A DNA stretch of 64,000 nucleotides. Source: Podospora pseudoanserina (lineage: Eukaryota > Ascomycota > Sordariomycetes > Sordariales > Podosporaceae). The position numbers and the translations under genes are program-made. Below the pieces are notes generated by a model, which was given only the letters and a program-made list of their open reading frames with translations, had not been told where the DNA came from and made no database searches. This document shows, piece by piece, positions 1-14,120 of this stretch (positions within the stretch are counted from its first letter, which is position 1; each line of letters begins with the position of its first letter). The stretch lies in contig NC_085921.1 of assembly GCF_035222485.1 (NCBI RefSeq), forward strand, positions 4,154,001 through 4,218,000, in the 5' to 3' direction.

Positions 1-747
1 CCCAATCGAGGACGACAACCTGGCCTACCTGCGCAGGCAACAACTGGCCACTGCGCAAGCACACAGTGAACTCTATTGATTTGAGGGACAATTTTCTCTT
101 AAAATGCTGAGATAGTCGCGAGAGAGGGGATCACACATGTAACAATCTCAACCTCTCAAGGTAGGCAAGGCACTAAAAAAATTGCCAAAAGACTTTCAAA
201 AGCTTGTCAAAATAAGCCTCGAAGGAACGGTAAAATGGGCACCACCATAAAGGTTCAAAAAGCCTGCCTACCACAATCTTTTCAACGACTCTAGATGTCT
301 TCAGTCTCCCCACACACAAAAAACCCCTTTTGAAGATATCTTACTACTAACTCACTCATTGTGCTCAGCATATATGTGTAAAAGCAACCAAGTAAACAAA
401 ACACAAACTTTTGCCTAAACATAAATGGTATATACACCTCCTTTCCTCCCCTCCTGTCGCTAATATTCATCACAAAACCCAATCCCCTTCACAGTGCAAT
501 AAAAATCGCAATTTGAGTTACCCTCAAACTGACCCCCCTCTCCCCTAAAGAGAGCAAAAAAGCAAAAGAAACCTCCCTCCCCCCTTCCCCTCTCTCTCAA
601 CGTCCCAGTTTCGAGTACAAACCCCCTCACAACTCACCACCACACCATTCATTACCTCAACACCATTTTTAACAAAACTCCCCCTCCCAATCCGGTCCCT
701 TGTTTCCTATCCGGCCATGTCCCAATCCCACCCTCCCACCAAGAAAA
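1..747. other. 3' flank of TSC2, no gene seen
   Basis: No credible coding region is visible. The stretch is C/T- and A-rich on the plus strand and lies directly downstream of the TSC2 stop codon, so it probably carries its 3' untranslated region and polyadenylation signals (inference). Confidence 0.5.
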
Positions 748-3700
748 TCAAGTCCACTTCGAAAAATCCACCGCATCCACCAGCGCCTCCGTATCCCCAT
801 TCCCACCCTGCCCATGGTGATGCACCCCATGATCCGTCATCATGGTAGAACTCGCCGCAGTGCTCAACATGCTCGACCGATGCGACCCATCATTCCCGCT
901 CCCCGTCCCCGTCCCAGCCCCAGAAGCACCCCCACTCAACCCCGTAGCAGCAGTGTTACTCGTAAAAAACGTCGCAACCGACGACCTACGTAAGCTGCTA
1001 AAGCTGTCACGAATATTCCCGCTCGCCGGTCTGCTGCCTGCGCTGTTGATGCCAGAGGGGCCCCCGCCGCCGCCAATGCTATAGTCCGACAGCATACCCC
1101 CCGGCCCGACAGCGCCAGCACTTGCACCGCCGAGCCCGCTCTGCGTTCCTGACACGGGGGCGTTGCTGTTGATGAGCGGTAAGCCACCGGCAGTAGCGGT
1201 GGCAGTAGCCAAACCAGTCAACCCGGCAGAGTGCCCATAGTGCGCACTCTTGGGACCGTGTCGCTCGCGTAGTCGATTGATCTCCTGAAGACGGTTCCTC
1301 CATGACGAAACATGCTCGCCACCTTCGCGTTGAGACCACACAAGAGAAAACACGGATGCGTTGAGGGCTATCAGTCTGACGAAGCGAGGGAGCGCCTTCA
1401 AGCTGACAAGCTTTGGCTCGGCGACTGGGGAGATTTCTGGGAAGCCGGGCCGGTTCATGACTTGGACCTTGAAGAAGGGGGAAACCTGCTGAGCCTCTCC
1501 GTCCTGCCGCTTTTGTGCCATCTCTCTCATGGACGAAAACGTCCGCCGCGGTGCGGGGGTGATGACAATGTAGACGTAGTTGAACTGGGAGGGAAAGGTG
1601 TCGAATTTGAACGGCAAGCCAGATTCGTTCCAGACAATGCTGACATAGTCGTTGCCAATGTGCTTCTTCTTGTGGTTGCACTGCGGGTCACGCTCCAGAT
1701 TGGTGGGCATCTGTGTGGTGACATGGTAGACAATCTCGGTGACGCGGTCGCGCCAGCAGTAGGTGTACTGGCCGTCGGTGTCGTACTCGCGGTCCAAGCC
1801 TTGGGTGTTGAATGTGGCCCCCTTCAGCTTCGTCAGTACGCCCAACCCCTTGAGAAACTCGAGGTATTCTGGCGAGCCTATCGTGTTGGCGAGGATCTCG
1901 GTCTCCTGTGTCTGTCCCTCGCCAACATAAATGACACCGACTTTGTGCCCGTCGACGGTGGAATTCCTGTCAAAGATACGGATGGCTCGGTTCACATTGT
2001 CGTCGTCCGGTAACGGAATGGGTCGAATGGCGGGATCGTACATTTGAGGCATTGGTGCGAGCAGCTGCATCAGCAGATGGCTGGGAAAGATGGTGATACC
2101 GTGCTGGAAGCGTCCTTCCCAGGCCGATGCATCAGATAGGTCCGCAGCTGGCTGATTTGGCATGGGGGAGAATTCGACACGGATGGCGAACGACGATGTG
2201 CCCGACGGGTATCGTCGAGTAATCTCAGCCCAGCCCGTTTCTTTAGCCTGCCGAATGGTGACGATGCTGTTTCCGATGATCCAGCGCCTCTTCTGAATCT
2301 CGCCGTAGAACTCCTCGGTGAAGAGGGGATCCTGAGCCGAATCGCAAGCATCCGAAAAAGCCACACGCTGCATGAAGTCAAGTGTGACCTGTGCCTGTTC
2401 CTCGTTTGTGGCCCTGCCGTCCGAATCTACGAACAGGTTCTTGGCGATCCAGTTGATATGACTCGGTCGATCGGGCAGCTTTACCGCAAGGAACCAGAAA
2501 GTAATGACATGGTACGCCAGAGCATACACGTACTGTGGCAGATCATCGTTGGCAGCTTGGTGGCCGAGCATCTCTGGGTGGTGTGCTACAACAATACTGG
2601 GCGTTGACGGCTCGCTCGAATGACTAGGGCGTGCGGTATGTTGTTTCTTGTCGCGTACTGACTGCAAGTATCTGGCGCAGATGCCGAAGATGATGCGATA
2701 CTCGTCCTCTCGAAAGTTGGAATACAACGACGGCAGGCGACTGAGGCACGCCAGAAACTCAAGAATGTGTACGGCGACAAGGGGCTGTGTGATGACTTGC
2801 GACATCTTTTGCAGAATCGTCACAAGAGCTTTGCTGACAGAAAGAGGCAGCTCGTGGCAGCACACTTGCAAAGCGTGGATGCATGTCTTTGCTGTCTTGT
2901 CCGAGATGCCATGCGTAAAAGTCCTGACCATATCGTCCTCGTCCATCTTTTGGAAGTGCTCATGATAACTGAGAATCATGGCCAGCGAGTGAAACAGACA
3001 GTTGCTCACATCACTTCGCCGCAAGCCTGACGAAAGGGGGGGCTCTTGAAAGTTGCCGGTCTTGATCATTTCGCAAAAGAACCGTCGAAGCTCGTGGATG
3101 TGAGGGATCGCGCCCCTGAAAATGGGATGATTGCTGAGTTGGGCGGGAAGGTGTGCCAGAACAAAGCTGTAAACCTCCCAGTCGCAACCGTTGTGGAAGA
3201 GGCTGATCATCGCTTCCAGCCAAGCACCCATATTCAGTACTGCCCTTCCTGTAGAGCCCAACTCGGCTCCAATAGCATCATTCTCGTCTCGGTAGGAAAT
3301 AAGCAACCAGCTCGGTCTCTCAGGGAGGCTCTCAGGTAGAGCATCTGCATCGGGGACCGACCATAATCTTTGATTCTGATGGACTACGGGCCTTGGGGTA
3401 TGTGTTTGCCGTGCAGGAAGCCCTTTCTCTCCTGCCTGCCCCTGGGTAAATGATATACCACGAGACGGCCGTGTTGCTGGCTCAGCCCTTGGCAGCCTAG
3501 ATGGATGTGCGGCATCCTCGGCCAGCTTTCTTGCAAGTGATGCTTCCGTCCTGTAAAGCAAGCCTGCAAGGCTTTCATTCTCAACCTGCGTGGTGATATA
3601 TATTTGATATTCCGCATCTGCTCGAAGTCGAAAGAGCATCTTCATGGCCGTCAGCCGAGCATCAACCTCACATGAATTAGACCGGGCAATGTGAACCAGG

Positions 3701-5897
3701 GCAGCAAAAGCCTTGGATGCTTTGGAGCCATCGGTGTTGAGTGTTCGGATGAAAATCTGAACATAACCTCTGGTGACAACGTTGGAGAGGCTCTGGTTCG
3801 CAAAGTAAACGGTCTGACCTGGAGGGAAGGAACTGGACTTTGGCGACGCCAACAAAGCCAAGGGTGACCTGGACATTTCTTTTGCAACCACCTCCCTCAG
3901 ACCTCCTATGATGTCATCAAAAAGACCGCCATCTGCAGTTTGCGAGACCTTGACGAGGAACGTAACCGTGTCCTGAAGAACCAGTGTGTTCGTTTCTTCG
4001 CTAATACCAGAGAGCAGCCGGCGCACGAGGTCGCCAAGAGCGTCCTCTTCCATGAGATCTTGTGTGAGAGAGAGAAAGTCGTAGACTTTGATGATGATTT
4101 CCAAAGCGTGCAACCGCGTCAGCGGATCCCGGTGTTGGGCCAGGAAAAAGCCATCCATGATTATGTCAAGATTCTTCTTCCACTCCACGTCTGATGGGAA
4201 GCAGCTCCTGTGATCCTTGAAGTAGGCGATGACGAGACCCGCAGCAGAATCTGGAAGGGCCAAGTACACCTGGGTCAGGAATTGCATGCACTCATCTCGT
4301 TGCAGCAGGTCGGATGTTTGGGTGAGGAGGTTTTCGATGCGGGTGATGAGGCGTCTCAGCTGCCTGGTAACGGGGTCCTCGGCTTCTGGTACTTGCCGCG
4401 GCGAAAGGAGTGATTCCGAATCTGGGGCCGTGAAGGGGACTGCCTGTGTCCCACACTGGGCAGCAACCTCGAAGATGGAGGACCAGTGCTCGTCTCTGAC
4501 CATCGAACTGATGTTGTTGCGCGCGTCGTCGAATAATGAGTTGATTAACTGCAGAGTATCAGCGGCTATTTTGGTGTTGTTGGACTTAGCAACATTGGCC
4601 AGGCCGTCCACCAGAAGCGCAAGGGACACAGGGGGGTACCCCTTTTCGGTCGATTTGTGAAGGAGCTTCTTCAGTACCGAAAGGGCGCCTCGAATCTCTC
4701 TGTTCAACTCCTGCTCCTTCTCCTTGTCGTCTGGGGCCGCATAAGTTCGCAGAATGTCCAGCAATATCCTGACCGTGGACTGCCCATGGTGCGATCTGCA
4801 AATAATGGAGATGGTGTGCCATGACTGTTTCTGCAGGTGAGGCAACTGTTGGTGTATCGTTCCGAGGACTTTGATACAGTCTTTGAGCTTGCCGTTTGGA
4901 ATGGTCCCGAACGTGACGAGCGCTTCGATCACGTTGATGCATGCTATCAAATCATCCTCCGATGCCGTTTTTCTACAAATATTGAGCAGCTCGCTCATCA
5001 AATCCCCAACCACTGGGTCCCTGGCGAACTTGAAGTTGAATTTGATCACGTCCCTCAGAAGCACAAACAGCTGGGAGAAGTTCTTATCTTCGCCTGCTGC
5101 GGCTGATTTCCCTTTGCCAGACCCCCCATTCCCTCGCAGTGCCCTTCTACGAGCCTTGCTGACGATTTGGTATGTCTGGTGTAGCCAGGAAATAAGTAAC
5201 GGGAATATGTCGTACGGGAACCCGGTGATATTGCGACCTTTTGTAGTGAGATCTTCTAGAGCAGCGAGCTGAAGGTGAAAGTCTGCTCGGTTCGCAGGTG
5301 CTGTGAGGGTTTCAAAATACTCGCGGCGCTCCAGCTCGCTGGCACCTGTGTACTTTGCGCACTCGGTAAGAAGCTCCCAGCCAATCTGTCGGGCGTTTTC
5401 TGGATAGTTTTCGTTGATCAGGTCTTTGCCGGCGTACCATATGTCGAGTACCTAGTCAACGACGTCAGCAACTGGGCCCCGACGGCTTAAGGAGGCACAT
5501 GGGGAACACATACAGGATTTAGTGGAAAATCCCTTATTGCGTAACGAAGCGAAGTTGCCGCAGCTATCCTCTCATTCAGATGACCGTTCCTATTCTTCAA
5601 CTTTACATATTGCTCAACCTGGTCGGGGGCAAGCCCTCGAAGGGCGGTCGGGAGTGGGCTGTCATCGGCATGTTTCGTCGACGGTGAAGGCTGTGCCTGG
5701 GCAGCGGCGATGGAACCGAGGGACTGAAGTGAAGGTGGTGGTGATTTTGTAAGCCTGCTGCCGCCGGCCAGTCCCTTAAAGACACCGGCAAGGCCTCCGG
5801 TGATCCTCTCCGGGGGCTGGTCGTCTCCGGGAGAGGGGGACATGGGTAGCTGGTCCTCCGAGGCCGAGTGGCCTAGAGACGCTAGTCGGCGCAACAT
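748..5897 (-). CDS. TSC2: Tuberin (TSC2), GTPase-activating protein for Rheb
   Basis: Two exons: 5897-5514 (128 codons) and 5451-748, with an intron 5513-5452 (GTATGT...TAG, phase 0), giving about 1695 residues. From residue 130 onward there is a long alpha-helical tuberin-type N-terminal region. Residues about 1295-1500 form a Rap/Ran-GAP domain containing VGVIYVGEG and KKHIGNDYVSIVWNESG; the Asn at residue 1395 is the position of the catalytic asparagine thumb of this family. The last 180 residues are Gly/Ser/Thr-rich low complexity. In the family, tuberin acts with hamartin on lysosomal/vacuolar membranes to switch Rheb off and so restrain TORC1. The second exon is open to 5451, well upstream of its first internal Met at 5064, and the spliced start at 5897 supplies a normal ATG. 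It is divergently arranged with CSE1. The family call is very secure; the start is slightly less so. Confidence 0.95.
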
Positions 5898-7417
5898 GTC
5901 AGTATACCGGCATTCTTTGTAGCGGCAACGACGCAGAACAAGCAGGACAGATAGAAAAGATCAAAAAGCAGCAAAGACGAGAGGAACACTCGTAGTGTCT
6001 GTCGTCCGACGCCAAGACCAGAAACTCGCAAGGCAGTGGTTTAGCCCTGCAGGAAGCTTGCAGGAGCCGCATGCAGGCTCAGAAGTCCGGGGCGGGGGAG
6101 GGCGATCGAAACACGGCGGGAGCGAGAGCTGTGAATCGTCGGGTTCCCTCAACATGACATGGCCATGGCCTGACGGGAGGGTGTGGTCAAGTCGGGGGCG
6201 GCCTAACTTAAGGGGGAAAGTCGCAAGAGATGTCGAGACATGTTCGTCTAGAAATAACCCGGAAAACTCTCGAGACAGGACAAGACAAGACATACGTTCG
6301 ACTTACATGTAATGTGCTAATCGCAACAGGAAGTGGCAGGTCACAGAGACACAAGCCAGCCAGGGGAGCTGTCCCCCTCCTTGTCTATCTCTTCCCACCC
6401 TCCCTCACTTTCAATCGGGAATCGGGTCTGGTGACTGGTCCTCCACACTCTTCACGCCACCAGCTGGGGGGCACATGCGCCAACGTCCGGAAAGGTGTAG
6501 TCGGGAAGCTGTGTGATGGTGTTTCGGCTGGCGGGATGGTCTGGCCTTTGTGATGTGTGATTACTCGCTTTCTTTGATTGGAATAACGTTGGAAGATGGA
6601 CTTGCGGACTGGCGATCACTGGCGGACTCCTGAAAAATCAAGCTACCGGTCAGTGGTGTTCTTGGGGCAGCGATGACGGAACATGGCCCAGTGAAACCCA
6701 CTGATGGCGGCGATTGGATGGACCCCACGATGAGCTGGGGGGGAGGGGGGGGGGTGGTTGACGGCTGCGTGTTGACCCGCCCCAGCCAATCACACCTTCC
6801 TGGCTTGCACGACGGCGATGGGGAAAAAAAGCAAAAAAAAAGTGATATGGAAAACTGAGATTTTCTGTCAAGTTTTGCAGAGAGCACTGTGGCACTGTTG
6901 TTTGTGTCAGGGAGAGACGGTCCGGTGCTCCATGGTCAAAGAATAGATCGAGTAGGCTATAGAGAGAATGATGACTAAAAGGCTAATGGAGATAGTTTGC
7001 GTCTTATGCAAGTTCCCTCACAATGAATGAGAAAGAGACGAGGTTCGTTTGATAGAGGACGATAAGTCGTTATCATCATCTTTCCCAGAGCTTCCTTCCC
7101 CACTATTTGGAGGGCCGACGGCAAGTACCGCACGCACCCCGCTACCTAACAAGGTCCCTGAGCCTCTGAGGTGGCCCGTGGCCCTGCGCCAGCCAAGGCT
7201 CTGATAATTTTGGATCCCAGGCGGAGACTGCCAGAAGACCTTCTCCCCCACCATAACTCTGGCAACCGTCAACCGCTTTTTCAGGTGTTTTTGTTTTGCT
7301 TCCAAAATTGAAGCCACTGCCACATACACGTCGTCATATTGCTTGCAACCTCCCAACACACATCTCACCATCACAAGTAGTACAAATACCACGAGAATCA
7401 CGAAGCAGCTGCCAAAC
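5898..7417. other. Divergent promoter region of TSC2 and CSE1
   Basis: About 1.5 kb between the ATGs of two divergently transcribed genes. Short open frames on both strands have no recognisable protein character. A G-run (6736-6751) and an A-run (about 6824-6841) are present. It probably holds both 5' untranslated regions and promoters (inference). Confidence 0.5.
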
Positions 7418-10400
7418 ATGGCGACCGACCTGGTGCAGATCGCTCAGCTGCTTAACCTGACACTGGATGCGAAGCAGCACCGCAAAGGTAGGCATCAATC
7501 ACATAGCAAACTCCCGCTCCGTGACCGCTCAGACTAACATTTGTTTCTCTTTTCCTCTTTTTCAGCTGAGGCCGAGCTCAAGATTCTATCAGAACAGCCC
7601 AACTATTCCCTGTCCCTTCTCACACTCGTCCACGATGCCACGAAACCAACCCAGACCCGCCTCGCGGCAGCCCTTGCCTTTAAGAACTTTATCCGCCACA
7701 ACTGGGTAAACGAGGATGGATCCCACAAGCTTGCTGCGAACGAGGTCGAGACCATCAAGAAGGAGATTGTCGGCATGATGATTGAAGCCCCCAGCCAAAT
7801 CCAGGCCCAACTGGGCGAGGCCATCTCGACCATTGCCGATTCCGATTTCTGGGAGCGCTGGGACACCCTTACCCAAGATCTTGTCAGCCGCCTTTCTCCA
7901 ACGAGTTTTAAGCAAACAAATGGCGTTTTGGAGGTTGCACACTCGATTTTCGGTCGGTGGCGCCCTCTGTTCTCGAGCAACGACCTGAACCGCGAAGTGC
8001 TGCATGTGGTTGGTGTGTTTGGCGACCCCTTTATCCAGATGCTGGGCATCGCCGACCAGCAAATTGGGGCCAACTCGGGCAACGAAGCCGAGCTCAGGGG
8101 TTGGCTTACCACGATGAGTCTCCTTGTTAAGATCTTCTACGACCTTTCGTGCCAGGACCTACCACCAGTCATCGAGTCGAACCTACAGTCCATCACCGTG
8201 CTCCTCCACAAGTATCTCAGTTACACCAACCCAGTCTTTGATGGCGAGGAGGACGATCCCACGCCACTCGAGAACCTCAAGTCAGACATCTGCGAAGTTC
8301 TTCAGCTGTACACAAACAAGTACGACGATGACTTCAACCCATATGTCCAAAAGTTCACCCAGGATGTGTGGAACGTGCTCTCCAGCGTTGGGCCCGAGAA
8401 GAGATATGACATCCTCACTTGCCAAGCGCTTAAATTCCTTACCGCTGTGGCTTCAGTGTCTAGGCACGCACAGATTTTCAGTGACGAGGCGACACTGGGC
8501 ACAATTGTTGAGAAGGTCATTATCCCAAATGTGTCTCTCAGAGAATCGGATGTTGAAATGTTCGAGGACGAGCCGATCGAATTCATCAGACATGATCTGG
8601 AGGGCTCCGATACCGATTCGAGAAGAAGGGCTTCGACCGATTTTCTCCAGAAGCTGCTCGGAAACTTTGAGATGCTGGTGACACAAGTGGTCTTCAAGTA
8701 CATCAACCATTTCCTCGAGCAAGGAAAGAGTGACTGGAAGGCCAAGGATACCGCTGTGTATCTCTTCCTCGCCATTGCTGCCAAGGGTGCCGTCACGGCA
8801 TCTCACGGTGTCAAGACGGTCAACAGCCATATCAATGTGGTGGAGTTTTTCACCCAACATATTGCTGGTGACCTTGTTGGTGGGGACTCGCATCCTATTG
8901 CCAAGGTTGATGCCATCAAGTACCTCTACAACTTCCGCAGCCAGCTTGACAAGGCCCAGTGGGCCGCTGCTATGCAGCCACTCATCCAGAACCTGGGTTC
9001 AGACAACTATGTGGTCTACACTTATGCGGCCATTGCGGTCGAGAGAGTGCTTTACCTGACGGACGATTCCGGCCAGCACATTTTCCCTCGGGCTGACATC
9101 CAGCCCCATGCCAAGGAGCTCTTGGAACACCTCTTCGGTCTTGTTGAAAAGGACGCCTCGCCAGCAAAGTTGCAGGAGAATGAGTTCTTGATGAGGTGCA
9201 TCATGCGCGTTCTGATCGTTCTCAAGGAGGGGGCGGCCGAGTGTGGTATCAACAATATTCTCACTCACCTGAATGGCATCACCAATATCATCAAGCAGAA
9301 CCCCAGCAACCCGCGCTTTTACTACTATCACTTTGAGGCCATGGGGGCCCTTGTCAGGTAGGACTTTTTGGTTTCTTGACTGCACTGGACTGAAATCGCT
9401 AACTTGTAACAGATACTGCAGTAGTCTGCCTCAGGTCGACCTTATCAGCCGCCTGTGGGAGCCGTTTGCATTGATCCTCACCGAGGATGTGTCCGAGTTC
9501 ATCCCCTTCGTCTTCCAGATCTTCTCGCTTCTTTTGGAGCTCAACCCAACCGCGCAGATTCCAGGCGATTTCAAGGCTCTTTTGGAACTTGTGCTTACCC
9601 CGACTCTATGGGACACCAGAGGCAATGCGCCCCCTCTTTCCCGGTTCCTTGCGGCCATCATCCCGAAGGCCGCCCAGGCCATTGTGCTGGAGAACAAGCT
9701 GGAAGCCGTACTCCTCATCTTCCAGCGTCTTTTGGCCAGCAAAAAGACGTCGCAGAATGCCTTTGACATCATCGACTCCGTCGTGACCACATTCCCTGCG
9801 TAAGTGCCTAACTCCAGTTCGAACGATTCAAAAAAGCTAACCTCGTTGCTATAGTGAGGTGTTGGAGCCATTCTTCACCAATGTGGTCGGCCTTGTCTTC
9901 GACAGCGTCCAGAAGCACCCTAGCGATTCGCACAAGCTCCGTGTAGCGCGTTTCTACCATCTCATCACGGCCAAGCCAGGGCTCGGGGCCGACTTCTTCA
10001 TCAAGCACGCCGATGCCGTCCAGGCAAACGTTTTTACTCCTTTTTACCTGCAGGTTATCCGACCCACCACTGCCTTGTTCGCCAAGCCGGTGGACCGCAA
10101 GCTGGCTGTTGTTTCTTACACCAAGACGCTGTGCGAGTCCGAGGCCTTTGCCACGCGCTACGCCAAGGGCTGGGGCTTCACCTGCACGAACCTGCTGGAC
10201 CTCCTCAAGAACCCACCCAGGGTTGCTGCTGGTCTGGGTGACGAGCTCCTTGTTGAGAACGATGTGGACGACATTGGCTTCGGCATTGGTTTCACGCCTT
10301 TGAACACGTGCAAGCGCGGCCCCACGGATGCCTACCCCGAGATCACTGAGATTGAGAAGTGGGTCGGACAGTATGTCAAGGAGGCGAACGCGAAGACGAA

Positions 10401-10476
10401 CGGGCAGATCACGCGGTTTGCTCAGGAGAGGCTGGCTCCTGAGGCCCAGCAGTTCTTTGCGCCTTATCTGGCTTAA
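7418..10476 (+). CDS. CSE1: Exportin-2 / importin-alpha re-exporter
   Basis: Four exons: 7418-7487, 7566-9357, 9413-9799 and 9855-10476, with introns GTAGGC...CAG, GTAGGA...CAG and GTAAGT...TAG. The phases join cleanly to 956 residues, the usual length of Cse1/CAS. The N-terminus is the importin-beta type helical domain, with a segment TRLAAALAFKNFIRHNW typical of karyopherins, followed by HEAT-like repeats throughout and a C-terminal region running to FAQERLAPEAQQFFAPYLA. Known role of the family: with RanGTP it carries importin alpha back from the nucleus to the cytoplasm. The start is fixed by the short first exon (MATDLVQIAQLLNLTL) preceding a good donor. It shares a 1.5 kb divergent promoter with TSC2. 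Nothing appears broken. Confidence 0.97.
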
Positions 10477-11308
10477 GGGGGGGTCAGCATGGGGAGAAGA
10501 GGAGGCGGTGATTATGTATGTTGAGGGGAGTGTTTGGCGTTTGGGAGCAGCATTGGAGGTAAACAATTGATGGGCATGTTTGTTGGTATTGCTTTTGGGG
10601 GGATTGTTGAGCGGATCAGAGCTCGAGACCAGACAAAAGAAGATAAAAAGGGGTGGGGAATGAATACATTTTGATGGCAATGGCAAAGCGATGGATGGAA
10701 TTATTGATGATGGTGTGTGGAGTGATGTTTGAAGAAGTTCTATATATGATGGCTTTTTTTTAGATGGTAAAACATGATATTACCAAAATACCGCTTCTTC
10801 CACGCCACCCTTGATTCTCAGCCAACAAAAGTCTTGATTGTCACTTTCAAAAGATGTCGTTTGGTAGGACTCGTTCTTTTCGTCCCGTCCCTTGCTTGTC
10901 CTAATCACCGAGCTATGGTCGACTCAGCGGCACAGCTGTAGCCTATCAGCACCCGATCTGCAAAAAGATGTGTTTCAAGGACTTCTTTCAAACGTCCACT
11001 AATCTGCCACTAATAGTTAGCAGCATTTGGCCCTCAGCGCCCCCGCAGCGGGCATCCTTCTTCAATCTCCATTTTCCAGCCCTGTGGTTTGAACTGTTGG
11101 GACCCCTGTTTGTGTCGACAGCTCAACGGCGGCTGGTGCTGCGCCCTCCCTGGGGATACATCTTTCTCTTACCTAGCACCACCACCCCTCCTTTTTTTTC
11201 TTTCTTTATTTTAATCTTCTTTGTTTCTCTCCCTCTCGAACCTGACTACGGCTCCACGTCTGTATGCTCACCACGCGATTGACTCATTGATCCTCGGTGC
11301 GCGCAACA
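10477..11308. other. Spacer between CSE1 and the F-box/LRR gene
   Basis: No gene seen. It holds the CSE1 3' flank and, towards 11.15-11.25 kb, a pyrimidine-rich stretch of the kind found upstream of fungal start codons (probable 5' leader of the next gene). Confidence 0.45.
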
Positions 11309-13443
11309 ATGGGCTTCTTCTCGCGCATAAAAAAGAACAAGTCGCTTGATGGCGGTGGTGGTGGGGCGGCGCATTACGATCCTAGGTTCAGCAATGACCA
11401 AACGACAACACCACGATCCAACAGTTATGACCCGAGAGATTACCAACTATCCGGCTCTGGGTTCAGGGCCATGGTGACGGGCAATTCCCCTAGATTGATT
11501 GCCCAACTGCCTGAGGGGGTGCTACGGCGTATCTTCGGACTGGTGTGCCCCCATGCCAGGGACGAGAGCTACGAGACGTTTGAGGGGAGCGCAATGATGA
11601 TTGTTGGGGGGGAAGAGGAGAGGTGCATGCTTTGTGACATGAGGGATTTGGCGCATTGCGTTGGGGTGTGTAGACAGTGGAGGGGGGAGGGGGTCAAGGT
11701 TTTGTATGTGTCTCCATTCATTGCAACACAGGACAATGCTGATATTCTGGTTGGGGGGGGGGGTTGAAAAGGTATCATAGTATACGACTCGATCCGGTGC
11801 ATTACTGCCCTCTGGAACCGATTCTTTCTGATCGAAGAAAACGCCGCTCGTTTTTTGACAGGAATGGCTCGCCGGAGGATCCGTGTTTGATGAGGCTGAA
11901 GCTGCTGTGTCGGACGTTGAGAGAGGACCCGGTTAGGAGGGGGGCGTTGGTGAGATATCTCAAGATGCCGTACATGCTTAGGGAAGCGGCGCAGGCGGAT
12001 TTGGCGAGGACGATTGCGGTTACGCCGGGGTTGAGATATGTTGATTTACCAGAGGGCTTGTTTACCGACGAGCCGGGGTTTGTGACGTTGCGGCTGGAGG
12101 TCCAGGCGAGGTGTTTGGAGTTGAGGAAGATGAGCTACATGCGCGGGAGCGAAAACTCTTTGCAGGCGCTGGCGACGGGGAGGGTGTGGACGAGGCTGGA
12201 GGTGTTGGAGCTGAATAGGATAGGGATGGACGGGGGGATGTTGAGGTTGGTGTTGGGTGGGTTGGGGGGGTTGAAGGCGCTGAAGATGTCGGAGATGGAT
12301 GTCGGGGATGAAGTTTTTTCGAGTGGGTGGGAGGAGCAGCTGCCTCCTTTTCCGGGGACGATCGAGGAGTTGGTTTTGACCGACTGCAAGAATATCACTG
12401 GGGATGGCCTGAGGTCGTGGCTATCCACCTCCCCTGAATCACGAGAGCGGCTCCGGGTGCTGACCCTTAACAACACTGGTGTCCGCGTTTGGGGGCTACA
12501 CTCGATAATATCCCTCGCTCGCGGATTGAAACACCTCTCCATCGTCGAAAGGGCCACCGTCGCCATGCCTTCCTCTCCAGACCTCCAACCCCTCAGGAGC
12601 ACCACCCTCGAAACCCTCCGCTACGAAATCACCTCCGCGACCCCAACCAAGAAATACGGCTCCCCACCACACAACTCCTCAAGCATAACATCATCCTACT
12701 ACACCTACCTGGCCACCTCCCTCCTATCAGGCGGCCTGCCACAACTCCGCTCCGCCTACGTAAGGGACACCACCTTCCCCGACCTCCTCCTCGGCTTACC
12801 GCCTCTCCCTTTACCCTCCTTTAGTTCCTCCCCCGCCCGACCAGGCAGCTCCTCCTCCATAACACCCTTTTCGTCATCCCCATCAAGACCCGCCAATTTC
12901 GGTGGTCTCCCCCCCTTACAACCCGGCTCCTCACTGCCCAACTCCAACCCCTTCTCCCCCGGCCACCGCCCCCAAGGCAGCCTGTCCAGCCTCTCCCCCT
13001 TTGGTCAGAACCAACAACAAACCAATCGCTTCAGCAGCAACAACCCCTTCGCCAGCCTCACCACCGCCCACAACGCCTTCCTCAACCTCCCCGCAAAGCT
13101 GGAAGTTTTTACAAAATCCGAAGAGGACGACGCGCTAAACTGGAATTTTGTCCGCATCGGCGGCGGCGGTGGCGGCGGTGGAAGACAAAACAAGGGGGAG
13201 AGACCACTAAGCAGTTACGGCTTGGGTGCTGATATCTTGGGTGACGCAGGCGGTTGGAGCTCTGGTGCCGGGGCAAGGAGGAGCGTGCTTGTTGGTGGGA
13301 GGGGGGAGGGAGGCGGGTTTTTGGCTGTTCCCACTGATGTGCCGAGGGGGAGACAAGAGGAGGAACAGCAACAAGAAGAGTGGCCTAGGCCGAGGACGCG
13401 GGACGGGGAGGGGAAGAGGGAGAGGTTGGATTTGTGGAGGTGA
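11309..13443 (+). CDS. F-box / leucine-rich-repeat-like protein
   Basis: Two exons: 11309-11703 and 11772-13443, joined by a 68-nt intron (GTATGT...AAAAG, phase 2), giving 688 residues. The alternative TAG acceptor at 11781 would drop three codons and break the smooth read-through into YHSIRLDPVHYC. Residues about 58-75 (LIAQLPEGVLRRIFGLVCP) are an F-box-like helix, followed by a Cys/Asp-rich stretch and DLAHCVGVCRQWR, also F-box-like. Residues about 200-350 show LRR-like spacing (LEVLELNRIGMDGGMLRLVLGGL and similar). The C-terminal third is Ser/Pro-rich low complexity. F-box proteins are substrate receptors of SCF ubiquitin ligases; the substrate here is unknown. The ATG at 11309 begins MGFFSRIKKNKSLDGGGGG, whose Gly2 is followed by a basic patch, but it is not an obvious myristoylation site. 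The gene converges on GSY1. Confidence 0.8.
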
Positions 13444-14120
13444 TAAATACACGATACAATGGCGTGGCTGGGACAATGAAAGGGTTGATAATGGGATACA
13501 TGAATGGCATATGACGATGATGGGTTGGGTTAGGATGGGATATATACAGCTTTTTTTCTTTGGGAGCGAAATTTTTTTTTTTTGACGAGCGTGGGCAAAA
13601 AAGGAATTTGTGTGTACTATACCCCCTTTTTTTTTTTTTGTTTTTTTTTCTTTTTACTGGTAGGAACCTATCTACTCAGGCAGAAAAGCATAACCGCATT
13701 CCAATTTTCACATTTCAAGAATACAAATATCATCTCATGTTCTGAATAACGTTAGACTGACTTGGCCGCTTTAACATGACCTACAACCTCACACAACACA
13801 ACATCAACCTTACAGCCTGTTGAGACACCATAAACAAAAATCTCATCAATCATAGTACATTACACCCCAAATACATCCCGGCACTTTCAATATGCATGTC
13901 GCATACAATCTACACAATGTGCTTAACTAGGTACATACAATAATTTCAAAAAAGCCTCCCCCCTCCCATCCATTCAATCCATGAACTATTTCCCTTCTCG
14001 TACACCCACCCAACACCAGTTTTTTTCAGAAACTCATTTTTCGTCCCATGAATATGCTAGACTCAATGCTTGCTAATTATACTAACCGGGCACGCTCAAA
14101 GAAAAAAGACCGGCTCTTGC
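13444..14120. other. Convergent 3' region
   Basis: Spacer between the stop codons of the F-box/LRR gene and GSY1. It contains several T-runs (about 13567-13657) and AT-rich sequence, consistent with two overlapping or abutting 3' untranslated regions. No gene seen. Confidence 0.5.
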